This document shows, one piece after another, positions 8,487 through 15,589 of a stretch of DNA of 64,000 nt. A program made the translations under genes and the position numbers. Positions within the stretch are counted from its first letter, which is position 1. The number at the start of each line of letters is the position of its first letter. The DNA comes from Siccirubricoccus deserti (GTDB lineage: Bacteria; Pseudomonadota; Alphaproteobacteria; Acetobacterales; Acetobacteraceae), in NCBI RefSeq assembly GCF_014283215.1, contig NZ_JACOMF010000007.1, positions 1 through 64,000 on the forward strand. Reading direction: 5' to 3'. The notes beneath the pieces are model-generated. The model searched no databases. It saw only the letters and a program-made list of their open reading frames with translations, and was not told the origin of the DNA.

Positions 8487-8840
8487 ATGCTGCCGACCCA
8501 TGGCCGCCACGTCTGCTCGCCCTGGCCCGACCGAACGCGCCACGCCTGGCCAGGCGGGACGAAGCTCGCGGTATACCTCGGGACGACCCTTGGGCATTTC
8601 GCTTTTGGCAAGACGCTGGGGCCGGAGTTGGCGCCGGACGCCAACAGCGGTGGCGGGCCGCGACGATGTTCCGCAGGGGGTAGGCATCGTGTTGCATCCC
8701 TGCATCCTCGACCAACCTTACCGCCTGCGAGTGCTGCGCGGCGCACTGGCAGCGATCGCGGCACAGGAGGAGGTCGGATCGCCACCGTCGGGGCGATCTT
8801 CAACCATGTGGCTGCGCTGCCGGCCGGGGGCGTGCCATGA
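8487..8840 (+). pseudogene. Decayed polysaccharide deacetylase (PuuE/allantoinase-like) gene with internal deletion and frameshifts
   Basis: Three separated pieces match, in order, a polysaccharide deacetylase of roughly 290-300 residues. First, frame 3 (8487-8640) reads HAWPGGTKLAVYL then HFAFGKTLGPELAP, the usual N-terminus. Next, frame 1 (about 8680-8770) reads VGIVLHPCILDQPYRLR, the C-terminal active-site histidine region. Last, frame 3 (about 8774-8840) reads ATVGAIFNHVAALP, the C-terminal tail. Everything between the first two, including the metal-binding Asp-His-His motifs, is missing, and two frame changes are needed. The final TGA overlaps the lipocalin ATG as ATGA, so the dead gene once led a coupled operon. 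Homology is by recognition, not search. Confidence 0.75.
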
Positions 8841-9352
8841 AGCGCCTGCTCATGCTGCTTGCTCTTCTGGCCGACTGCGCCAGGCCGGCTGCCGACGCGC
8901 CGCAGACCGTCGCCGCGGTGGAGCTGCCGCGCTACCTCGGCGTCTGGCATGAGGTTGCCCGCTTCCCCAACCGCTTCCAGGATGGCGGTGGACGGCGCTG
9001 TACTCAGGTGACCGCCACCTATACGGCGCGCGAGGATGGCCAGATCGGCGTCGAGAACCGCTGCCTGGATCGCGGCGAGGAACGCGTTGCGCGCGGCCGG
9101 GCCTATGTGGTCGAGGGCAGCAACAACGCCCGGCTCCGGGTGACCTTCTTCTGGCCCTTCTATGGCGACTATTGGGTAATCGGCCTCGATCCCGACTACC
9201 GCTGGGCCGTCGTGGGGGCGCCGGATCGGGATTACCTCTGGGTGCTGTCGCGGACGCCGGAGATGGCGCCGGCGGCCTATGCAGGGGCGGTGGAGCTGGC
9301 GCGGGCGGAAGGCTTCGATGTGGGGAGGCTGCGTCGCTCGGCGGGTGGGTGA
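8837..9352 (+). CDS. blc: Outer-membrane lipocalin (Blc-type)
   Basis: A 171-residue bacterial lipocalin. It has a hydrophobic leader (MKRLLMLLALLADC), the lipocalin GxW motif in RYLGVWHEVARFPNRFQ, and the strand FWPFYGDYWVIGLD typical of Blc. Blc-type proteins bind lysophospholipids or fatty acids at the outer membrane. The expected lipobox is imperfect: the residue before Cys15 is Asp rather than Gly/Ala/Ser, so lipidation is uncertain. Its ATG overlaps the stop of the decayed deacetylase (ATGA), so expression may depend on transcription through that remnant. Confidence 0.88.
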   Translation: MKRLLMLLALLADCARPAADAPQTVAAVELPRYLGVWHEVARFPNRFQDGGGRRCTQVTATYTAREDGQIGVENRCLDRGEERVARGRAYVVEGSNNARLRVTFFWPFYGDYWVIGLDPDYRWAVVGAPDRDYLWVLSRTPEMAPAAYAGAVELARAEGFDVGRLRRSAGG

Positions 9353-9535
9353 AACGGCCTGGGCGACCAGCGGGAATTTCGCCTCGAGCCTCTGCTTTCG
9401 AAGACATGCTTGAGAATAATGGGGTTGGATCGGGGAGGCGCTACCCCCCGCCCCCGCCGGGCGGACAAGCATCCTCAGACCCTGGCCTGGGTTTGGAGCG
9501 GGCTTTACGGCCCCTGGCGGCCACGCCTCCGCTGT

Positions 9536-10762
9536 CTACGCCCCTGCCCGCAGCACGACGGACGCGCGCCTGTGCCCCAGTACGGTGATGACCGCCAGAA
9601 GCTGGAACGCCCCGGTCGCCAGGAACAGCAAGGGGGCCGCGCCAGGTGCCTCGGTGGCGGGCAGCACCTCGCGCAGCGCCCCGAAAGCCGCTGGCGCGAA
9701 GGCATAGACGGCCTGGCTGCAGGCGGTGACCAGGGCGACGACCCGGGCGGTCTCCGCCGGGGCGAAATCCTGCTGGGCGATTAGCGGCGGCAACGAGGTG
9801 GCGTTGCCGAGGCCGAGGCCGAACAGCACCACGCCCAGCACCAGCAGCGGGATGCTCGTGCCACCGGCAGCCAGCAGGACGAGGGACCCGCAGAGCTGCA
9901 GCCCGTAATTCGCTGCCGCCGCCCGGCGCCGATCCGCCCCCGGCGGCATCAGCCAGCCGAGTGCCGTACGGCCAAGGATGGCACAGCCGGTCGCCAGCCC
10001 GGCGACAAAGCCGGCACGCTGGGCACCGAACACCGGCACCAGCAATGAGAAGAGATGGGCAATGAGGCCGATCTGGGCGAAGAGGCCGAGCGCGGTGGCG
10101 GCCACCAGCGTGGCGAAGCGCCGGTCGTGCCACAGAAGGGCGCCAGGCCGGGATACACCCGCCGCCGCGGGAGGCGGGGCAGTCACCGCCTCGCCATCCG
10201 GCGCCTGGCCCAATGCGGCCGGTGTCCGGGAGAAGATCCGAGCCGAGAGCCAGCAGAGCGTCATCACCATGGCGCCGCCCACCACCGCCGCCGCCCCGGC
10301 AAAGCCGAGCCCGGCGATCAGCGCAACCCAGAGAGGGGAGAGCAGCACGCCGCCGATGCTGGCACCGTTGTAGGCCATGCTGAGCGCCGCTGGCCGCCGG
10401 CGGATGAACCAGGGGGAAACCATGGCGTTGATCGCCGCCGCCCCGGTCGCCGCGTAGCCGAAGCCGCTCAGCAATGTCGCCGCGAAAAGCTGCCAGGGCT
10501 CCGCCGCCAGCGCCCAGCCGAACACGCCGAGCGCCGCGGCCATCGCTGCCGCGCTGGTGACGGCGGCCGAGACCAGGGCAATCGGCCAGCCGCGCGCCTC
10601 ATGCACGGCATGCAGGAAGATCGGCGGGCCATAAAAGCCGACACCCCAGCCGAAGATGGCGACGGTGAAGGCCGCCCAGACCACGCGCCAGCCGAAGAAG
10701 CCGGCTTGTTGGTCAGGGTGCGGGCCGAAGCCGACAGATGTGGGGGTGGGGTTTTGAGGCAT
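9536..10762 (-). CDS. MFS transporter, apparently missing one membrane helix
   Basis: A 408-residue major facilitator protein similar to oxalate/monocarboxylate-type MFS carriers. TM1 (WRVVWAAFTVAIFGWGVGF) is followed at residues about 62-85 by one helix that seems to merge the start of TM2 with the end of TM3. The cytoplasmic loop 2-3 with its charged motif A (G-x3-D-R-x-G-R-R) is absent. The remaining helices, including the central hydrophilic loop (about residues 190-210), are present. That leaves an odd helix number in the N-half, which would invert the C-half topology. An in-frame deletion of about 35-40 codons near 10525 would explain this, and the protein may be non-functional. ATG 10762. 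Confidence 0.78.
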   Translation of the reverse strand: MPQNPTPTSVGFGPHPDQQAGFFGWRVVWAAFTVAIFGWGVGFYGPPIFLHAVHEARGWPIALVSAAVTSAAAMAAALGVFGWALAAEPWQLFAATLLSGFGYAATGAAAINAMVSPWFIRRRPAALSMAYNGASIGGVLLSPLWVALIAGLGFAGAAAVVGGAMVMTLCWLSARIFSRTPAALGQAPDGEAVTAPPPAAAGVSRPGALLWHDRRFATLVAATALGLFAQIGLIAHLFSLLVPVFGAQRAGFVAGLATGCAILGRTALGWLMPPGADRRRAAAANYGLQLCGSLVLLAAGGTSIPLLVLGVVLFGLGLGNATSLPPLIAQQDFAPAETARVVALVTACSQAVYAFAPAAFGALREVLPATEAPGAAPLLFLATGAFQLLAVITVLGHRRASVVLRAGA

Positions 10763-10869
10763 GGCTGCTCCGCCTGGAAGGTTCCAGGCAGCATGCCGCC
10801 GGAGCGATAGCCGATGCTGCGCGCATGGCCGAAGTGTAGGTGCCGGTGCTGAACGGCCCCATGTCGCCG

Positions 10870-10901
10870 AAAAGCAGGGGCGGTCGGCCTGCGCCGACCG
10901 C
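10870..10901 (-). terminator. Rho-independent terminator of the thiolase/Zn-ribbon operon
   Basis: Read on the minus strand, an 8-bp perfect stem GCGGTCGG/CCGACCGC with a 6-nt loop is followed by CCCTGCTTTT. It lies 10 bp past the stop of the Zn-ribbon gene. The T-run is short, as is usual at high GC. Confidence 0.7.
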
Positions 10902-10910
10902 TCCCTTGCC

Positions 10911-11306
10911 TCAGGCCGGCTTGAACACCGGATAGGGCGGGCCGTCGTCCTGGGTCGGACGCCAGGTGATCTGCACCTTGTCGCCGATCGCCACCTTGTC
11001 GAAGTCGCACTCGACGATGTTGGTCATCATCGTCGGCCCGTCATCCAGCGTGACATAGGCGATGGCGTAGACCTCCGGCGCGCGCTTCATCACGCTGACG
11101 CTGTAGATGGTGCCGGTGCCCTTGCTCTCGACCCATTCGGTCGTCTCGCTCATGCAGTGCGGGCAGGTCGCGCGCGGATACCAATGCGCCTTGTTGCAGG
11201 CGGTGCAGCGCTTGATGAGGAATTTGCCTTCCTTGGCCGCGGCCCAGAAGGGCGCGGTCTCGGGGTTGACGCCGGGCGCGGGGATCGCGCGTTCCTTGGC
11301 AGCCAT
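10911..11306 (-). CDS. Zn-ribbon/OB-fold protein, thiolase partner (DUF35)
   Basis: A 131-residue protein with an N-terminal helix, a rubredoxin-like Zn ribbon (CTACNKAHWYPRATCPHC; four Cys in two CxxC pairs, about residues 34-51) and a C-terminal OB fold (IYSVSVMKRAPEVYAIAYVTL). DUF35 proteins of this type form complexes with thiolase-like enzymes in lipid and CoA-ester metabolism, and some are acyl-CoA-binding. It starts 5 bp after the thiolase stop, so the two form an operon and probably one complex. The actual start is ATG 11306 (MAAKERAIP). Confidence 0.9.
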   Translation of the reverse strand: MAAKERAIPAPGVNPETAPFWAAAKEGKFLIKRCTACNKAHWYPRATCPHCMSETTEWVESKGTGTIYSVSVMKRAPEVYAIAYVTLDDGPTMMTNIVECDFDKVAIGDKVQITWRPTQDDGPPYPVFKPA

Positions 11307-11311
11307 GCGGA

Positions 11312-12478
11312 TCACTCCCGTTCCATGATGAGCGTGGCGGCGCCGTGCCGGCTGCCGAGCAGCCCGCCGGTGCCATGCGCCAGCGCCAGATTGCAATTCG
11401 GCACCTGCACCTTCGGATGCGCCTCGCCGCGCAGCTGCCGCACCGCCTCGATCACCTTGGTGATGCCGCCGCGGTTCGCCGGGTGGTTGTTGCAGAGCCC
11501 GCCGCCGTCGGTGTTGAAGGGCAGCTTGCCGACGCCGCTGATGAGGTTGCCGTCGGCCACGAACCGGCCGCCCTGGCCCTTCTCGCAGAAGCCGATGTCC
11601 TCCAGCTGCACCACCACGGTGATGGTGAAGCTGTCGTAGATGCTGGCGTATTTGATGTCGCCCGGCTTGACGCCCGCCTCGGCGAAGGCGGCGGGGCCGC
11701 TGCGCACGCCGGCGGAATAGGTCAGGTCGACGTCGCCGCCCATCTGGCCCTTGATCGATTCGCCGGCGCCCAGCACCTTCACCAGCGGCCGCTTCAGCGA
11801 CTTTGCGATCTCCGGCGCGACGACGACCAGCGCGCCGCCACCGTCGGAGACGACGCAGCAATCCAGCCGGTGCAGCGGCGTGGCGATCAGCGGGCTGCCC
11901 ACCACCTGCTCCACCGTCACCACGTCGCGCAGCATCGCGTGTTCGTTGTACTGGGCATGGTGGCTGGCGGCGACCTTCACCCAGGCGAGCTGCTCGGCGG
12001 TGGTGCCGAACTGGTGCATGTGCCGCGCCGCGACCATCGCATAGGCGTTCACCGTGGCGACGCCGAGCGGGAATTCCCACTGGGTGTCCGGCGCATCGGC
12101 GCCGCGCATCCGCGGCGTCGCGCCGGAATGGCCTTCCGACCGCGGCCGTCCGGCCAGGGTGATCAGCGCCACCTTGCACTTGCCGGCGGCGATCGCCTCG
12201 GCGGCGTGCGCGACATGGGCGATGTAGGAACAGCCGCCGACATCGGTGCTGTCGTAATGCTTCAGCGTCAGGCCCATGTAGTCGACCATGGCGATCGGCC
12301 CGAGGCCGGGCGCGTCGCCGGCGCAGAAATAGCCGTCGACATCGGCCTTGGTCAGCCCGGCATCGCGCAGCGCGCCGAGCGCGGCTTCCGCGTGGAGCTG
12401 TGCGACCGACTTGTCCTTCGCCAGTCGCGTCGGGTGCTCATAGGCCCCCGCGATATAGGCCTTGCCCTTGATGCTCAT
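11312..12478 (-). CDS. Thiolase-family protein (SCP2/acetyl-CoA acetyltransferase-like)
   Basis: A 388-residue thiolase of the SCP2/nondecarboxylating type, which cleaves or condenses acyl-CoA thioesters. The nucleophile is probably C83 in STDVGGCSYIAH. The second-half motifs NNHPANRGG and the C-terminal LALAHGTGG are present. Unlike classical degradative thiolases it ends in HGTGG rather than CxGxGQG. It is paired with the Zn-ribbon/OB protein and lies divergent to a CaiB-type CoA-transferase 190 bp away, suggesting a shared CoA-ester catabolic route. The substrate is unknown. Confidence 0.9.
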   Translation of the reverse strand: MSIKGKAYIAGAYEHPTRLAKDKSVAQLHAEAALGALRDAGLTKADVDGYFCAGDAPGLGPIAMVDYMGLTLKHYDSTDVGGCSYIAHVAHAAEAIAAGKCKVALITLAGRPRSEGHSGATPRMRGADAPDTQWEFPLGVATVNAYAMVAARHMHQFGTTAEQLAWVKVAASHHAQYNEHAMLRDVVTVEQVVGSPLIATPLHRLDCCVVSDGGGALVVVAPEIAKSLKRPLVKVLGAGESIKGQMGGDVDLTYSAGVRSGPAAFAEAGVKPGDIKYASIYDSFTITVVVQLEDIGFCEKGQGGRFVADGNLISGVGKLPFNTDGGGLCNNHPANRGGITKVIEAVRQLRGEAHPKVQVPNCNLALAHGTGGLLGSRHGAATLIMERE

Positions 12479-12669
12479 GCGCCGCTCGCGCTCCCTTCCC
12501 CACGGCCCCTCATGGCCGCTGCCGTAGTGTCGCGCCAGAGACGCGCGGGTGCAAATTGGCCTGCGACGCGCCCCGCAAATCGACGGAGGTGCGCGCCTGC
12601 CGATCCGCCCGGGTTTCCCCCGCGCGCCGCACGCCGTATTCCTGGGGGAAGAGAATTCCGGGGGAGCCC

Positions 12670-13911
12670 ATGTCCGACGCGATCGGGACCGAAGCCAGCA
12701 CCACCACAGCCAGCGCCACCGAGGCGACCGGTCCGCTGAAGGGGATTCGCGTCCTCGACCTGACGGCCGTCGTGCTAGGCCCGTTCTGCACCCAGACCCT
12801 GGGCGACTGGGGCGCCGAGGTCATCAAGATCGAGCCGCCGACCGGTGACATCGTCCGCAACTCCGGCCTCTACCGCAACCGCGGCATGGCCTCGGTCTAC
12901 CTTGGCCTCAACCGCAACAAGCGCTCGCTGGCGATCGACCTGAAGTCGCCGGAGGGCAAGGAGGCGCTGCGGCGGCTGATCCCGCGGACCGATGTGCTGG
13001 TCACCAACATTCGCCCCGCCGGCATGGCGCGACTCGGCTTCGGGCCGGAGGAATGCCGCCGGCTGAACCCGAAGCTGGTCTTCGCCGTTGCCACCGGCTT
13101 CGGCCAGGATGGCCCGTACCGCGCCCGCCCGGCCTTCGACGAGATCATCCAGGCCGCCTCGGGCCTCGCCGACATCGTCGGCGAGGAGACCGGGGAGCCG
13201 CGCTTCGTCCCCTCCCTGGTGGCCGACAAGATCACCGGCATGGCGCTGCTCTCGGCGGTGCTCGGCGCCCTGCTGCACCGCGAGCGCAGCGGCGAGGGCC
13301 AGCTGGTGGAGGTGCCGATGCTGGAGACGCTGAGCGCCTTCGTCGGCGTCGAGCATCTCGGCGGCATGGCCTTCGAACCCTCGATCGGCGAGCCCGGCTA
13401 CAAGCGGCTGCGCCACAGGAAGCCGGCGCGCACCAAGGACGGCTGGGTCACCCTGCTACCCTATTCCTCGGCCAATTGGGTCGCCTTCTTCACCGCCGCC
13501 GGCCGGCCGGAGCTGATCGAGGAGCTGCACCTGCGCGACCCGGTGCAGCGCAACGCGAATATCGACAAGGTCTATGCCGCGCTGCGCGAGGTGGCGCTGA
13601 CCCGCACCACCGCGGAATGGCTGGCGCTCTGCCAGGAGAATGACGTGCCGGCCACCGCCTTCACCCCGATCGGCGAGGTGACCGAGCATCCGCATCTGAA
13701 GGCGGTCGGGATGTTCGGGCTGCATGACCACCCGAGCGAGGGCCGCATCCGCCTGCCCAAGCCGCCGACCCGCTTCGAGAAGACCCCGGCCAATATCCGG
13801 CAACAGGCGCCCCGCCTTGGCGAGCACACCGCCGAGGTGCTGGAGGAGCTGGGCTTCGGCGCGGCGGAGATCGCCGGGATGGAGGCCCGCAAGGTCATTC
13901 GTAAGGCGTGA
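12670..13911 (+). CDS. CaiB/BaiF family III CoA-transferase
   Basis: A 413-residue class III CoA-transferase that moves CoA between carboxylic acids. Visible are the N-terminal GIRVLDLTAVVLGPFCTQTLGDWGAEVIKIE segment, the catalytic Asp D157 in RPAFDEIIQAASGL, and the conserved LDLKSPEGKEALRRL stretch. ATG 12670 follows GGGGGAG at ideal distance. The frame is open to 12556, but that part has no homology. It is divergent from the thiolase operon; the 12479-12669 spacer probably holds both promoters, though I cannot single one out. Confidence 0.92.
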   Translation: MSDAIGTEASTTTASATEATGPLKGIRVLDLTAVVLGPFCTQTLGDWGAEVIKIEPPTGDIVRNSGLYRNRGMASVYLGLNRNKRSLAIDLKSPEGKEALRRLIPRTDVLVTNIRPAGMARLGFGPEECRRLNPKLVFAVATGFGQDGPYRARPAFDEIIQAASGLADIVGEETGEPRFVPSLVADKITGMALLSAVLGALLHRERSGEGQLVEVPMLETLSAFVGVEHLGGMAFEPSIGEPGYKRLRHRKPARTKDGWVTLLPYSSANWVAFFTAAGRPELIEELHLRDPVQRNANIDKVYAALREVALTRTTAEWLALCQENDVPATAFTPIGEVTEHPHLKAVGMFGLHDHPSEGRIRLPKPPTRFEKTPANIRQQAPRLGEHTAEVLEELGFGAAEIAGMEARKVIRKA

Positions 13912-13944
13912 GCCGTCGCCTCGTCGGGCCACGCCCCCGGCAGG

Positions 13945-14051
13945 CCTGGAGCGGATCGTGCATGGGCGTGAACGCCCCGGAGCGCGAATCCGCTCTGCAA
14001 ACAACAGGCTACCGCGGGCTGACGTTCGGACATGAACGCACTCTGCGGTAG
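13945..14051 (-). repeat. Dispersed repeat R1, copy A (full length, reversed)
   Basis: It contains the R1 core CTCTGCAAACAACAGGCTAC (13993-14012). Next to it is a stem-loop with outer arms CTACCGC/GCGGTAG (14009-14015, 14045-14051) and inner arms CGTTC/GAACG. The flank GGATCGTGCATGGGCGTGAA on the other side matches copies D and E. It lies between the CoA-transferase and the aminotransferase. Confidence 0.75.
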
Positions 14052-14084
14052 ACTGGCCGGGCGTGGAGTGGGAAGCCTGCCGCC

Positions 14085-15263
14085 ATGCCGCCGCTCTCGC
14101 CGCGAATCCGCGCCACCGCCGCCCCGCCCATCCCCTCCGTCCGAAGCTGGGCGGCGCGCTACGCCGGCCAGGCCGGGCCAATGATCGACCTGACCCAGGC
14201 GGTGCCGGGCTACCCGCCGCATCCGGAGCTGCTGGCGAGGCTCGCCAGCCTGGCCGGCAGTGCCGCCACCGCCGGCTACGGCCCGATCGACGGCGAGCCG
14301 ACCCTGCGGGAAGCGCTGGCGGCCGATATCGCGCAATTCTACGCCGCCCCGGTCACCGCCGCCGATGTCGCCATCACCGCCGGCTGCAACCTCGGCTTCG
14401 CCATGACCATGGCGGTGCTGGCCGCCGAGGGCGAGGCGGTGGTGCTGCCCACCCCCTGGTACTTCAACCACGCCATGGCGCTGAGCATGGCCGGCATCCG
14501 CGCCCTGCCCCTGCCCTGCCGCGCCGGGGACGGTTTCATCCCCGACCCCGAGCGGCTGGAGCCGCTATTGGCGGCCGGCGCCCGGGCGCTGGTGCTGGTC
14601 TCGCCGAACAACCCGACCGGCGCGGTCTACCCGGCCGAGGTCATCGCCCGCTGCGCCGCGCTCTGCCGCCGCCACGGCGCCTGGCTGGTGCTGGACGAGA
14701 CCTACCGGGATTTCCTGCCGGCCGTCGCCACCCCGCCGCATGCGCTGTTCCAGGACCCCGCCTGGCGCGACGGCATCATCCAGCTCTACAGCTTCTCCAA
14801 GGCCTATTGCGTGCCTGGCCATCGGGTCGGCGCCATCCTCGCCGGCCCCGGCGTCCGGGCCGAGCTGATGAAGGCGCTGGACACCCAGCAGATCTGCGCC
14901 CCGCGCCCCGCCCAGGCGGCGCTGGCCTGGGCGGTGCCGGCGCTGGCCGGATGGCGCGCCGGCAACCGCGACCTCATGGCCGGGCGCGCCGCCGCCTTCC
15001 GCCAGGCGGCGGGCCAACTGCCGGGCTGGCGGCTGGAGTCGCTCGGGGCCTATTTCGCCTACCTGCGGGTGCCGGAGGATGGGCCGGATGCGCTGGCGGT
15101 CGCCGAGGCGCTGGCGGTGCAACGCGGGCTGCTCGGCCTGCCAGGTCCCTTCTTCGGCCCGGCCCGCAATTCGGGCCAGGACCGCCACCTGCGACTGGCC
15201 TTTGCCAACGCCGCGCTGGAGGCGATCAGCGAACTACCCGGGCGGCTGGCCGGCGCCGGATAG
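14085..15263 (+). CDS. Class I/II PLP-dependent aminotransferase
   Basis: A 392-residue fold-type I aminotransferase resembling aspartate/methionine-type enzymes. Visible are the substrate-loop YGPIDGEPTLREAL, the cofactor motif SPNNPTGAVYP, the Asp in WLVLDETYRDF, and the Schiff-base lysine K239 in SFSKAYCVPGHRVG. Near the C-terminus, FGPARNSGQDRHLRLAF supplies the carboxylate-binding Arg. It is a single gene after an R1 repeat; amino-acid specificity cannot be assigned. Ribosome-binding site GGGAAGCCTGCC is weak, but no better start is present. Confidence 0.9.
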   Translation: MPPLSPRIRATAAPPIPSVRSWAARYAGQAGPMIDLTQAVPGYPPHPELLARLASLAGSAATAGYGPIDGEPTLREALAADIAQFYAAPVTAADVAITAGCNLGFAMTMAVLAAEGEAVVLPTPWYFNHAMALSMAGIRALPLPCRAGDGFIPDPERLEPLLAAGARALVLVSPNNPTGAVYPAEVIARCAALCRRHGAWLVLDETYRDFLPAVATPPHALFQDPAWRDGIIQLYSFSKAYCVPGHRVGAILAGPGVRAELMKALDTQQICAPRPAQAALAWAVPALAGWRAGNRDLMAGRAAAFRQAAGQLPGWRLESLGAYFAYLRVPEDGPDALAVAEALAVQRGLLGLPGPFFGPARNSGQDRHLRLAFANAALEAISELPGRLAGAG

Positions 15264-15589
15264 GGCGGATCGCTGCAGGGCGAGATTGCTCAATGGCCTG
15301 AAGCAATCCCGATTCAGGGTCTTGTGAGACATCCCTGCCATTCGCCCGAACCCGCCTGACCGGCTTCTGTTCCGGACCGGGCCCATCCAGACCGGATCCG
15401 CTCCCGTTGGGGCACTTGCCCACCAGTCAACACCTCCAGGGCGGATGCCGCCTGCCCGCTTCGGCGCATCTGGTGCGGTCCGCTGCCGGGGATGTGAGTG
15501 TCATTCGCTGCCTGGCCACGAGATTTCGTACTATGTATTCGCGCTTGCGCGCTCCGCCGGCGCAGCCCGACGGGATCTACCAGTCGATC
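15264..15589. other. Non-coding stretch upstream of the hybrid histidine kinase
   Basis: I find no gene here. At 15302-15318 the string AGCAATCCCGATTCAGG almost exactly matches (one mismatch) the reverse complement of a segment at about 41213-41229, in the spacer before gcdH. TCTTGTGAG also occurs in both spacers. CCTGAA/TTCAGG can pair around it. The rest shows nothing recognisable. The kinase frame stays open through most of this stretch to 15407 without homology. Confidence 0.4.

Noticed and set aside
9353-9535. Possible IS remnant or operator between lipocalin and MFS
   Set aside because: Some GC-rich inverted segments are present, but none is long or repeated elsewhere in the window.
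10911-12179. A single 422-residue fusion of thiolase and Zn-ribbon protein
   Set aside because: The long frame before the Zn-ribbon start is an out-of-frame reading of the thiolase gene; the two proteins have separate starts and stops, 5 bp apart.
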